Assembly: GCF_009867135.1 (NCBI RefSeq)
Contig: NZ_CP047226.1
Location: 2,294,001 to 2,358,000 of the forward strand
Source: Moraxella osloensis
GTDB taxonomy: Bacteria > Pseudomonadota > Gammaproteobacteria > Pseudomonadales > Moraxellaceae
Length of the DNA stretch: 64,000 nucleotides
Direction of reading: 5' to 3'
Shown here piece after piece: positions 48,312-56,312 of this stretch (position 1 is the first letter of the stretch; every line of letters starts with the position of its first letter). Under the pieces are notes generated by a model. That model ran no database searches, was not told the DNA's origin, and saw only the letters and a list, made by a program, of their open reading frames with translations. The translations under genes and the position numbers were made by a program.

Positions 48312-48484
48312 GGATTTCTCAATTTTACAAAAATTTCAAATTAGCGGCTATTATAGCCGACTATCGAATTTTTATAAATTGAATCCTAGCGATGATAAGT
48401 GGCTGATAAAATCTAAATTTGGAAGGCAACGCTAAATGCTAGATTGATTTTGGCATTTAGCGTTATTTTTGAGGACTAATTCAA

Positions 48485-49111
48485 TTATTTATCCTTGCGA
48501 TGACGAATGATTTCAATCACCATAGGCACCACAGAAAACACGATAATCGCAATCATAATCCACGAAAAATGTTCTTTGACAAAGGGTAATTGACCAAAAA
48601 AATAGCCTAGCGTGGTAAAAGATACCACCCATAATACCGCGCCAACGATGTTATAGCGAGCAAACTGAGCATAATTCATGTTACCCATCCCGCCTACAAA
48701 CGGCGCGAAAGTGCGCACAATGGGAATAAAACGGGCAATAATAATGGTGCGCCCGCCGTATCTTTCATAATAATCGTGGGTTTTTTGCAAATAGCTTTGC
48801 TTAAAAATCTTGGAATTGGGATTGGAAAATAACTTTTGCCCAAAGTGTTTGCCAATCTCAAAATTGACAAAATCACCCAATACTGCCGCCACAATCAATA
48901 AACCAATCAGCACAAAGATATTCATATCGCCCACTGCAGCAATGGTGCCTGCCGCAAACAACATCGAATCCCCGGGCAAAAATGGCAACACCACCAGACC
49001 CGTCTCGCAAAACACAATGGCAAACAAAATCGCATAAATCCAATTGCCATAATTTTTGACCAGCTCTTGTAAATGATCACCGATATGCAAAATAAAATTT
49101 ACCAACCACAT
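48485..49111 (-). CDS. DedA-family membrane protein
   Basis: DedA proteins are inner-membrane proteins linked to lipid flipping and membrane homeostasis. The 208-residue protein has [20 protein letters not shown] near 35, a [15 protein letters not shown] segment near 80, and [23 protein letters not shown] near 130 with the conserved Arg. Four or more hydrophobic segments are present. AAGGA lies before the ATG. Its substrate is not defined by context. Confidence 0.93.
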   Translation of the reverse strand: MWLVNFILHIGDHLQELVKNYGNWIYAILFAIVFCETGLVVLPFLPGDSMLFAAGTIAAVGDMNIFVLIGLLIVAAVLGDFVNFEIGKHFGQKLFSNPNSKIFKQSYLQKTHDYYERYGGRTIIIARFIPIVRTFAPFVGGMGNMNYAQFARYNIVGAVLWVVSFTTLGYFFGQLPFVKEHFSWIMIAIIVFSVVPMVIEIIRHRKDK

Positions 49112-49243
49112 GGGCTATCCTTATAAATTTAGACAAAACAACAAAATATAACTAATCTACAGTCGTTATATGAAGGCAACATTAAGCAGGCATCATTATA
49201 GCAAGAATGGGTAAAAATTTTGTGTTTTTAGGCAAAAATCATC

Positions 49244-49272
49244 TTGACAGCAAAATCAGTTTTCAATAAAAT
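49244..49272 (+). promoter_or_regulatory. Sigma-70 promoter of the tRNA pair
   Basis: TTGACA (49244-49249) and TAAAAT (49267-49272) are 17 bases apart. A GC-rich discriminator ACGCGC follows, as in stringently controlled stable-RNA promoters. The tRNA-Ala starts 43 bases downstream of the -10 box. Confidence 0.85.
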
Positions 49273-49315
49273 ACGCGCACTCTTAGGCAAAGCAGTCTAA
49301 ATAATTCCCAAAAAT

Positions 49316-49391
49316 GGGGCTATAGCTCAGTTGGTAGAGCACTTGCATGGCATGCAAGGGGTCAGCGGTTCGACTCCGCTTAGCTCCACCA
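49316..49391 (+). tRNA. tRNA-Ala (anticodon GGC)
   Basis: A 76-base cloverleaf is intact: acceptor stem GGGGCTA with TAGCTCC, D arm GCTCAGTTGGTAGAGC, anticodon stem CTTGC/GCAAG with loop ATGGCAT, T arm GTTCGACT within AGCGG/CCGCT, and an encoded CCA end. The GGC anticodon reads GCC and GCU codons. Confidence 0.95.
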
Positions 49392-49426
49392 CTATTAAGT
49401 CTGCTTAGAGCACCTCGTGCGATTGC

Positions 49427-49502
49427 GTCCCCATCGTCTAGAGGCCTAGGACATCGCCCTTTCACGGCGGTAACCGGGGTTCGAATCCCCGTGGGGACGC
49501 CA
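49427..49502 (+). tRNA. tRNA-Glu (anticodon TTC)
   Basis: A 76-base cloverleaf has acceptor GTCCCCA with TGGGGAC, anticodon stem CGCC/GGCG with loop CTTTCAC, a T arm CGGGG-TTCGAAT-CCCCG and an encoded CCA. It lies 35 bases behind tRNA-Ala and is probably co-transcribed with it. Confidence 0.96.
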
Positions 49503-49511
49503 CTTATTTTA

Positions 49512-49546
49512 AAAAAAGCCATTGTCTGACGGACGATGGCTTTTTT
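49512..49546 (+). terminator. Terminator of the tRNA pair
   Basis: A stem AAAAAAGCCATTGTC with loop TGACG and GACGATGGCTTTTTT lies 10 bases past the tRNA-Glu. Confidence 0.9.
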
Positions 49547-49887
49547 GTTTTTGCTGTCTGTTTATAGTCGGCGTTCGTGGTATGCAGTGTTGCCTTGCCA
49601 CATCCTAGGTTAAATAGATTAAATAGCTTACAATGTTTTGCTTTTCTCCATGCCTCATACCTCATACCTCATGCCCCACCCCACAAAATCAATTTTCCTT
49701 ACGCTCAGTTGACGCTTTGTCATCAAAATTAGCATATAATTGAGCGCGCAATTGCGTATGGGATAAATGACTTTTTGGCTATCTGCTTTGAGCTACATGA
49801 TTTTAGCTACTTAATTTAAACCACTAAATTTTACCACTTGAGTTTTGACTCGCTGATTTTAAGCTATTGGGAAACTGGGCGAAGACT
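49547..49887. other. Spacer upstream of the YdjM-like gene
   Basis: About 340 bases hold no gene that I can support. A triple CCTCATA-type tandem word lies near 49653-49674. A possible -10 box TATAAT occurs near 49735 with a TTGACG 20 bases upstream, which is poorly spaced. Confidence 0.5.
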
Positions 49888-50607
49888 ATGGCAAATTTTA
49901 ACACCCACATAAGCGTCGCTTTTGTCGCAAGTGGCGTCACTGGCTTGGTGATTTATAAAGCAGGGATGCTGACCGCGCCTGAATATTTGATGTGTGTGGT
50001 GGCTGGTACCATTGGTGGCTTGCTGCCCGATATTGATTTGGACCACTCGGTACCCGCGACCGTAGGATTTAATGTCGTATCGCTGTTGAGCGCATTTTTT
50101 ATTGTCATCTTGTGTGTCGGGCAGTTTTCGTTGGTGGCATTGGCAGGATTGTGGTTAGTATCTTATTTGCTGATGCGCTACGGTGTGTTTAATTTATATA
50201 GCAAATTGACGGTTCACCGCGGTATCGTGCACTCGATTCCCTATCTGGGGATTATGGCGATGACCCTCGTGTACGCAAGCTTCTATGGCTTTAAGCAAGG
50301 CGCTGTTATCAGTTGGTTTTTGGGGCTGTTTTTGATGTTTGGTGCCATTGTTCATCTGCTGTTAGATGAGATGTTTAGCGTCAACCTATTGGGGCTGAGT
50401 GTCAAAAAATCTTTTGGTACTGCGTTTAAAGTGTTTAAATTCGATCAAATAGGCTGGTATTTGGGCTTATATGCCGTGTTGGCCGCCTTGATTGTGTTTG
50501 CCCCGCCGTTTAAGGTATTTTGGCAGACGCTACAAGACCCGATTAGTTGGCTTATTTTAAAGAAAAATATCTTGCCTACCGCCATCAACCTACCGAACAT
50601 TCATTAA
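49888..50607 (+). CDS. YdjM-like metal-dependent hydrolase membrane protein
   Basis: This 239-residue protein resembles the YdjM/DUF457 inner-membrane family. It has an N-terminal NTHISVAFVASG motif, GGLLPDIDLDHS near residue 42 and KLTVHRGIVHSIPYLG near 110, supplying conserved Asp and His residues, plus several hydrophobic helices. The biochemical role is unknown; the E. coli homologue is an SOS gene, but I see no LexA box here. The ATG at 49888 has GAAG upstream; a TTG at 49867 adds 7 residues. It may be translationally coupled to the next gene (one base between). Confidence 0.85.
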   Translation: MANFNTHISVAFVASGVTGLVIYKAGMLTAPEYLMCVVAGTIGGLLPDIDLDHSVPATVGFNVVSLLSAFFIVILCVGQFSLVALAGLWLVSYLLMRYGVFNLYSKLTVHRGIVHSIPYLGIMAMTLVYASFYGFKQGAVISWFLGLFLMFGAIVHLLLDEMFSVNLLGLSVKKSFGTAFKVFKFDQIGWYLGLYAVLAALIVFAPPFKVFWQTLQDPISWLILKKNILPTAINLPNIH

Positions 50608-50608
50608 C

Positions 50609-51157
50609 ATGATACATACGTCACCTTGCCCGTGCGGCTCTACACTGTCTTATGCTGATTGCTGTGCGCCCCTGCATGTGGGGCAAAAATTCGCTGATAC
50701 GGCAGCACAGCTAATGCGCGCTCGGTACGCGGCATTTGTGCTTCAACATATCGAGTATATCGTTGCCACCACCGCACCTTTTGAGCAGCCGCTACTCGAT
50801 ACAAAAGCAATTAGCGACTGGGCGCAGCAGACCGACTGGGCAGGGTTAGCAGTTATCAAACACACGCCGAAAATTGGCAAACGCCATGCACAAGTGGAGT
50901 TTAAAGCCTACTTTCACTTGCCTAATGCATCGGCCGTGCATTCCGCTGGTTTGGATTTAGCTGCTTTAGACAACAAAGGTTTAGACAGTAAAGGCGTCCA
51001 TCATGAGCTATCCACCTTTGTGAATATTCCCACCCATGGCACCAGCCGTTGGTATTTTTTGGATCCGACAGTGGTCATGCCTGTCACCCAAAAGCAGCCT
51101 TGTCCTTGTGGCAGTGGTGAGAAATACAAACGCTGCTGTGGACAGTTTTTGGCCTAA
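50609..51157 (+). CDS. ychJ: YchJ-family SEC-C protein
   Basis: The 182-residue protein has an SEC-C zinc motif at each end: CPCGSTLSYADCC at the N-terminus and CPCGSGEKYKRCCGQF at the C-terminus. Between them is the UPF0225/YchJ domain with ADTAAQLMRARYAAFV. The family function is not known. The start follows the previous stop with one base between (TAACATG), so the two are coupled. Confidence 0.92.
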   Translation: MIHTSPCPCGSTLSYADCCAPLHVGQKFADTAAQLMRARYAAFVLQHIEYIVATTAPFEQPLLDTKAISDWAQQTDWAGLAVIKHTPKIGKRHAQVEFKAYFHLPNASAVHSAGLDLAALDNKGLDSKGVHHELSTFVNIPTHGTSRWYFLDPTVVMPVTQKQPCPCGSGEKYKRCCGQFLA

Positions 51158-51288
51158 TCGATGCGCCATTGATAACAAAAACTTTAACAACCGCTCTACA
51201 ATTTTTTTGTTTTTTAAAAGGGCTTTTTTGCTAGACTAATTTTATTTGCGATTTTGCGATAAAGACAACGATATTAAAGGAGAGTCCC

Positions 51289-52431
51289 ATGCCAGCCCTA
51301 CGCCAAGATATTGATCCAGACGGTTTATTAGAATACTCTGTGGTCTACACCGACCGCTCGCTCAATCACATGTCCAAAAAATTCCAAATCGTGATGAATG
51401 ATTTGTCCACAAGTTTAAAAAACGTGTATAACGCCGATGCGGTGGCAATCGTGCCCGGTACCGGGACTTACGGTATGGAAGCGGTTGCACGCCAGCTTGC
51501 CACTGACCAAACAGTGCTCATCATCCGCAACGGCTTTTTTAGTTTTCGCTGGACGCAAATCCTTGAAAAAGGTCGTATTACGGATGACGTGACCGTCCTG
51601 ACCGCACACATCGGTGACAACAGCGATTCAATTGGGCAACAACAGCAGTTTGAGCCAGTGGCAATCGAGGCGGCTGTCGCTGAGATTCAATCCAAAAAAC
51701 CTGCAGTGGTATTTGCCCCCCATGTCGAAACCGCGGCAGGCTTGATGCTGCCTGATGACTACATCAAACAACTTGCCGATGCGGTGCATAGTGTCGGTGG
51801 TTTACTGGTCATCGACTGTATCGCATCAGGCTGCGTGTGGCTTGATATGAAAGCGTTGGGCATTGACGTGCTCATCTCTGCCCCACAAAAAGGCTGGTCA
51901 AGCACGCCATGTGCGGGGCTAGTGATGATGAATGAAACAGCCGTTGCCAAAGTGGAAGCCACCGAATCGACCAGTTTTGGGCTGGATCTCAAACAATGGC
52001 TCACTATCATGCGCGCTTATGAAAATGGTGGTCATGCGTATCATGCGACGATGCCAACCGATGGGCTGACCAAATTCCGCGATACCGTCAAAGAAGCCGA
52101 AGCGATTGGACTTGATAAGCTCAAAAGCGCCCAATTTGAATTGGGTGAAAAAATACTATCCGTCCTCAATCAACACGATATTATCAGCGTCGCAGCTGAA
52201 GGCTACCAAGCGCCCGGTGTGATTGTGGTTTATACTGACCGTGATGATATGCATAAAGGTGCCGCATTTGCAGCCCAAGGCTTACAAATTGCAGGCGGCG
52301 TCCCACTGAAAGTTGGCGAACCTGACAGCTTTAAAACATTCCGTTTAGGTCTATTTGGTCTGGATAAATTAACAGATGTCGACGGTACAGTCAGCCGTTT
52401 TAAGCAAGCGCTTGAGAAAGTATTAGCTTAA
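51289..52431 (+). CDS. Class V PLP aminotransferase (alanine-glyoxylate type)
   Basis: This 380-residue enzyme belongs to the class V fold-type I aminotransferases, near the alanine:glyoxylate/serine:pyruvate group. It has VPGTGTYGMEAVARQL near residue 55, HVETAAGLMLP near 146, the VIDCIASGCVWLDMKALGIDVLISAPQKGWSS block containing the PLP Lys near 204, and a C-terminal FRLGLFG motif. The substrate pair is unknown. A GGAG site precedes the ATG. The gene stands alone. Confidence 0.9.
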   Translation: MPALRQDIDPDGLLEYSVVYTDRSLNHMSKKFQIVMNDLSTSLKNVYNADAVAIVPGTGTYGMEAVARQLATDQTVLIIRNGFFSFRWTQILEKGRITDDVTVLTAHIGDNSDSIGQQQQFEPVAIEAAVAEIQSKKPAVVFAPHVETAAGLMLPDDYIKQLADAVHSVGGLLVIDCIASGCVWLDMKALGIDVLISAPQKGWSSTPCAGLVMMNETAVAKVEATESTSFGLDLKQWLTIMRAYENGGHAYHATMPTDGLTKFRDTVKEAEAIGLDKLKSAQFELGEKILSVLNQHDIISVAAEGYQAPGVIVVYTDRDDMHKGAAFAAQGLQIAGGVPLKVGEPDSFKTFRLGLFGLDKLTDVDGTVSRFKQALEKVLA

Positions 52432-52497
52432 TTATCAGCGTATGCATTAGCGCATTGATTAGCAGAACAACGGTTTATTTTAAAAGCTCTGTCAATT

Positions 52498-52526
52498 TAA
52501 AAGCTCTGTGAAACAGGGCTTTTTTT
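52498..52526. terminator. Terminator with a duplicated 5' arm, between convergent genes
   Basis: A stem AAAAGCTCTGT/ACAGGGCTTTT with one wobble pair and a run of seven T follows the aminotransferase. An exact extra copy of the 5' arm (TTTAAAAGCTCTGT) lies just upstream at 52479-52492. Confidence 0.82.
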
Positions 52527-52538
52527 ATCTCTTAACAC

Positions 52539-53441
52539 TCACTCATACAGCCTTTTTGCTATCCGAAAAGTATTGCAATGGGCTTCCACCACATCGTCGA
52601 TGTTTTCTGAGTAGCCGCCACCCATGACCACCGCCACTGGAATTCCATGGGCTTTGGCTTGGCTAAATACAAACGCATCACGCTTGGCACAGCCGTCACG
52701 GGTGAGCGCAAGTTTACCGAGCTTATCGGTGGCGAGCACATCCACAGCGGACTGGTAAAACAGCATATCGGGTTTCACTTTTGCAATAAGCGCTGGCAGC
52801 GTATCCATTAATATGGCTAAATACGCGTCATCGCCTGTCTCGTTTGGCAAATCAATATCCAAATCGGATGCTTGCTTGCGAAACGGATAGTTTTTTGCGC
52901 CATGCATGCTAAAGGTGAATACCCGAGGTTCATTTGCCATCAAATGCGCTGTACCGTTGCCTTGATGCACATCCAAATCCACGGTCAGAATTTGGGTCGC
53001 CTGTCCACGTGCCAACAATAAATTACTCGCCACCGCCACATCGTTAAACACGCAAAACCCTTCGCCATGATCGGCAAAGGCATGGTGGGTACCGCCTGCG
53101 ATATTGAGCGCGACACCGAATTGTTTGGCGAATAGGGCACATTCATAAGTGCCGTGGGCAATCACACGTTCCCGCTCAACGAGCCTTGGCGTCATCTCAA
53201 AGCCGATGGCACGCGCGTCTTTGGCGGGCAATGTTTGGTGTTTTAGATGCTGCCAGTACGTTTGTGTATGTGTGGTGAGAATTTCGTCTTCGCTCAATCG
53301 CTGCGGGGCAAAAAAATTGGCTTGGGTGAATGTACCCTCCGCCAATAACCGCGCCGCAATCATCGGATATTTTTGCATAGGAAAACGATGGCGTTCGGGG
53401 ACGTCATATTTGAAAATATCAGAATAAGCGACCTTTATCAT
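52539..53441 (-). CDS. Histone-deacetylase-family protein
   Basis: This 300-residue protein belongs to the arginase-deacetylase zinc hydrolases (HDAC/AcuC/acetylpolyamine amidohydrolase). It shows GGTHHAFADHGEGFCVFND near residue 120 with the active-site His pair, VDLDVHQGNGTAHL (zinc Asp/His), and VVMGGGYSEN near the end. A bacterial substrate is not predictable from sequence. It starts at ATG 53441 with TAATATG, overlapping almost the stop of the amidotransferase upstream, so the two are coupled. A TTG at 53489 is not needed. Confidence 0.92.
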   Translation of the reverse strand: MIKVAYSDIFKYDVPERHRFPMQKYPMIAARLLAEGTFTQANFFAPQRLSEDEILTTHTQTYWQHLKHQTLPAKDARAIGFEMTPRLVERERVIAHGTYECALFAKQFGVALNIAGGTHHAFADHGEGFCVFNDVAVASNLLLARGQATQILTVDLDVHQGNGTAHLMANEPRVFTFSMHGAKNYPFRKQASDLDIDLPNETGDDAYLAILMDTLPALIAKVKPDMLFYQSAVDVLATDKLGKLALTRDGCAKRDAFVFSQAKAHGIPVAVVMGGGYSENIDDVVEAHCNTFRIAKRLYE

Positions 53442-53442
53442 A

Positions 53443-54327
53443 TTATAAGCTCGCCCCCACTTTGCGGGCGATGGCAATGCCTTCTTCAATGGTTAAGCGG
53501 GTCGGATTATCAGGGGTATCTTTAAATAAAATATCGCCATCCCGAAACATCAAACATTCATCCACATACAGCTGTTGCCAGTGTTCGTTGTAAGTCAAAG
53601 GAATGGTAGTAATCAAGGTCACTTTATCGGTCTGCGAGGTCACCTCGCTAAAATCAATCGCCAGCTCACTGTCAGCAAGTTTCGCCTCACCAAATGGCGC
53701 TTTACGGGTGATAAAAAATAGCAAACTCCCTGCATACGCCAACTGCCAATCACCATTGCTAATGAGACAATTAAACAAGCCCAACGCCGATAACTCACGA
53801 CAAATCGTGGTCAAAAACTGGAATAACACCTCGTTGCTGGGCGGCTCACTAAACTGTGATTTGAGGCGATTGAGCAGATAACAAAATGCCATCTCCGAAT
53901 CGGTTGTACCTACGGGCTGATAGTGGGTGGGCACAGGGCTGAGCTGGTCAATAAAACCCATCTGCAGCTGCCCATTATGCGCAAACGCCCATTCCTCGCC
54001 CCATACCTCACGGACAAATGGGTGGGTATTAGCCAAGCAATTTGTGCCTTGCGTGGCTTTGCGAATATGGCTAATTACATTCATCGCCTTAATCGGATAA
54101 CTGTTGACTAAATCCGCCACCGGTGAGCAGAAACTTGGCTTGTCATCGTGAAATTGACGTATCCCAGCTTTACGATTACACTGCGATGGGTCGGGATTTT
54201 TTTCAAAAAACACAATACCAAACCCATCGGTATGGATATCGGTCTGCCCGCCCCGCTGACGAAACCCCGCAAAGCTAAAATGAATATCGGTGGGTGTGTT
54301 ACAATTCATTCCTAATAATTGGCACAT
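53443..54327 (-). CDS. Class II glutamine amidotransferase (YafJ type)
   Basis: This 294-residue protein is an Ntn-hydrolase glutaminase domain, with Cys 2 (MCQLLGMN) as nucleophile and GFRQRGG and TDGFGIVF motifs near 22-40. HIRKAT near 85 and WAFAHNGQ near 107 complete the active-site set. There is no synthase domain, so the partner acceptor of the ammonia is unknown. It is co-translated with the deacetylase-family gene that follows it. It faces the small-RNA candidate on the opposite strand. Confidence 0.92.
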   Translation of the reverse strand: MCQLLGMNCNTPTDIHFSFAGFRQRGGQTDIHTDGFGIVFFEKNPDPSQCNRKAGIRQFHDDKPSFCSPVADLVNSYPIKAMNVISHIRKATQGTNCLANTHPFVREVWGEEWAFAHNGQLQMGFIDQLSPVPTHYQPVGTTDSEMAFCYLLNRLKSQFSEPPSNEVLFQFLTTICRELSALGLFNCLISNGDWQLAYAGSLLFFITRKAPFGEAKLADSELAIDFSEVTSQTDKVTLITTIPLTYNEHWQQLYVDECLMFRDGDILFKDTPDNPTRLTIEEGIAIARKVGASL

Positions 54328-54362
54328 TAAAATTCACTTTTTGTAATATTTGGTTTAGTTCC

Positions 54363-54391
54363 TTGAACTATTTCATAGCAAATGCTATCAT
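54363..54391 (+). promoter_or_regulatory. Orphan sigma-70-like promoter on the + strand
   Basis: TTGAAC (54363-54368) and TATCAT (54386-54391) are separated by 17 bases. No + strand gene follows; only a GNRA-loop terminator lies 47 bases downstream. Confidence 0.6.
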
Positions 54392-54397
54392 AACGAT

Positions 54398-54467
54398 GTA
54401 GTCTGACCTAAAGCTAGACTTTACAGTAGGACTCATCGGTTCAGCGAAAGCTGAACCTTTCTTTTTT
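54398..54467 (+). ncRNA. Candidate small RNA of about 70 nt
   Basis: A promoter at 54363-54391 predicts a start near 54398. Transcription should stop at a terminator whose 8-bp stem is GGTTCAGC/GCTGAACC (54438-54445 and 54450-54457), with loop GAAA and then TTTCTTTTTT. The body before the terminator can form a 5-bp stem AGTCT/AGACT. It lies between amidotransferase and DUF3800, both on the minus strand. The T run is on the + strand, so the hairpin cannot be the DUF3800 terminator. There is no coding frame worth naming. Expression is not shown. Confidence 0.5.
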
Positions 54468-55233
54468 AGCGAATAACAATTCCTAGTAAATCTTTCTTAC
54501 TTGCCTGTTTAAATAATACTGGTTGCAAGCGGTCAAGGTAATTTTTACCACCTTTTCTTTTAATATACTGATTTGGTTGAAACTTTTGACTGAGAAAATA
54601 TGCATTAACATCTGCTAACTGAATAAAATAAGAATGTGCAGAATCTTTATGAATTGCGTCTTCAATAATTAGTTTAGTTGGTAAGATACGATAACCAGCA
54701 CCTAGATTAAAGCTGTTAGGAACGGGATTATAACGCCGCATTTTTCGGGTGAGATTTCTTAGCTTGACTTCATCAGTTTTATCAACAAATAACATGGCAG
54801 TATCTTGAATATTCGTTGAACCAATAAAATTTCGATACTGCAATGTATTTTCAATACGTTGAATTAAAGTTTGCCATGCCAAATTAAAAATGTCACTGCC
54901 TATTTGTTTATTCTTTTTATTTACCACTACATTGATGATTTGATAGTTTGATAAATTTGCTTGAAAATCAATTACATCTCTCAATAATCTTAAACGCATG
55001 GATTTGGCGATTCGTTGGAACTCAGCAGGTTTGTGAATAAAATGTGAGCAATGAATCTCTTCACGTAATTTGAACCCGTATTTTTCTCTCAGAAACCGCC
55101 TAAAGTCAATGATTGAATTCAAGGTTTGGTCCCACTTACTTTCATGAATAATGATTGCACTCAAGCAAAAATAATTAGAAGGGCTATTTTGTAATCCTAT
55201 ATCACCACTTTCATCAACATAAACAATATACAT
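54466..55233 (-). CDS. DUF3800 protein
   Basis: This 255-residue protein shows the DUF3800 family pattern: IVYVDESGDIG at the N-terminus (acidic residues), FIHKPAEFQ near 65, MLFVDKTDEV near 148, and QLADVNAYFLSQKF near 225. The family has an RNase-H-like fold with likely nuclease activity and turns up in accessory regions, but function is unproved. Base composition is AT-richer than its neighbours, suggesting transfer. It starts 3 bases after thrB (TAACAAATG), so it may ride on thrB transcription. Confidence 0.87.
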   Translation of the reverse strand: MYIVYVDESGDIGLQNSPSNYFCLSAIIIHESKWDQTLNSIIDFRRFLREKYGFKLREEIHCSHFIHKPAEFQRIAKSMRLRLLRDVIDFQANLSNYQIINVVVNKKNKQIGSDIFNLAWQTLIQRIENTLQYRNFIGSTNIQDTAMLFVDKTDEVKLRNLTRKMRRYNPVPNSFNLGAGYRILPTKLIIEDAIHKDSAHSYFIQLADVNAYFLSQKFQPNQYIKRKGGKNYLDRLQPVLFKQASKKDLLGIVIR

Positions 55234-55236
55234 TTG

Positions 55237-56220
55237 TTATTTTCTCGCCCAATGGTATGCCGCCAAGCGTTTCATCAAATCAGGATTTTTCACCATAATA
55301 TTATCGCCCGTACGACCTTGCTGACGGTTATAATAAATCACATTCAAACGCAGCAGCCAAAACGTCACGCCCGCCATGGCAAGCATAATCGGCAATGCCT
55401 CTTTCTCATCATCGCTCAAAGCGCGTTTGCTCTCGTACCCTTGTAAAAACGCTTGCATTTTGGCGTCATCAAAATTCACCGCTTCGCCATCATTGGCGTT
55501 ACCCCAAGTGGTGCAAAAATCATTAATGGTAATCGCCACATCCATCACAAAATGTTCAACACTGACTTCGGTAAAATCAAGCAAACCTGTGAGTGTTGGC
55601 TGAGTTTCATCACTAAAATCCCACAGCGTGTTATCGGCAAACATATCTAGATGACATAAACCTGTTGGCAAATTTTTGCTCGCTACAGTTTCGTAGGCTT
55701 GCCAAATATCATTCATCAGTTTGGCTTCATCGCTTGGCATAAACTTGGTTTCACGGTCACGCACCAGATGCCAAGGATATAACTCAACGCCATAGTTTTG
55801 TGCAGGGGTCAAGGTTTGCAAGGTTTGATGAAGAACGGCTAAAGCCTCGCCCATTTGACGACACATATCAGGTGTGGTTGCTTTCGGGTGACCGCCCGAG
55901 AGTTTTGGTGACACTACAATGGCTTTGTTGTCAAAATACAGCAAAAACTCGCCGTTTTTGGCGGCTAGCGGTGCTGCTACGGGTAGCTGGTCTTTTAGGC
56001 GATTTAGGATAATCGCCATTTTTTGAATTTCATGCGGTTTGCGTTCTTCAAACAAGGTAAATACATAAGACGGCTCGCCGGCTTTGTCCGTGGTTGTTTC
56101 AATAAACCAATTACTGTTTTTGATGCCCTGTGTGATAGGTATGGCTTTGGCAAAATCCACGCCAAATTGTTGGCAAAAATCACTAAATTGTTGGTCAGTC
56201 AACTGGGTATATACAGACAT
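55237..56220 (-). CDS. thrB: Homoserine kinase (ThrB, aminoglycoside phosphotransferase fold)
   Basis: The enzyme phosphorylates homoserine on the path to threonine. It is of the APH-like type found in Pseudomonas and Acinetobacter: ITQGIKNSNWFIET near residue 24, PTGLCHLDMFADNTLW near 195 (Brenner-type catalytic loop with Asp) and LTGLLDFTEVSVEHFVMDVAI near 220 (DFG-like). The start at 56220 has AAGGA upstream; the longer frame to 56322 is not needed and would overlap hisF. The divergent neighbour is hisF. Confidence 0.93.
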   Translation of the reverse strand: MSVYTQLTDQQFSDFCQQFGVDFAKAIPITQGIKNSNWFIETTTDKAGEPSYVFTLFEERKPHEIQKMAIILNRLKDQLPVAAPLAAKNGEFLLYFDNKAIVVSPKLSGGHPKATTPDMCRQMGEALAVLHQTLQTLTPAQNYGVELYPWHLVRDRETKFMPSDEAKLMNDIWQAYETVASKNLPTGLCHLDMFADNTLWDFSDETQPTLTGLLDFTEVSVEHFVMDVAITINDFCTTWGNANDGEAVNFDDAKMQAFLQGYESKRALSDDEKEALPIMLAMAGVTFWLLRLNVIYYNRQQGRTGDNIMVKNPDLMKRLAAYHWARK

Positions 56221-56312
56221 AAGGCATCCTTGAAGCGCAGCACACCGATAAAACTGCGGTAATGGCAAAGTAAATTTGATAAACTTACGGCTATTATAGA
56301 AGGAAATCGAAT

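Noticed and set aside
49653-49674. CCTCATA triple word near the YdjM-like gene
   Set aside because: It is too short to be more than a chance or slippage repeat.
54438-54467. Hairpin at 54438-54457 as the terminator of DUF3800
   Set aside because: The T run follows the hairpin on the + strand only; on the minus strand there is no T run after it, so it does not fit a DUF3800 terminator.
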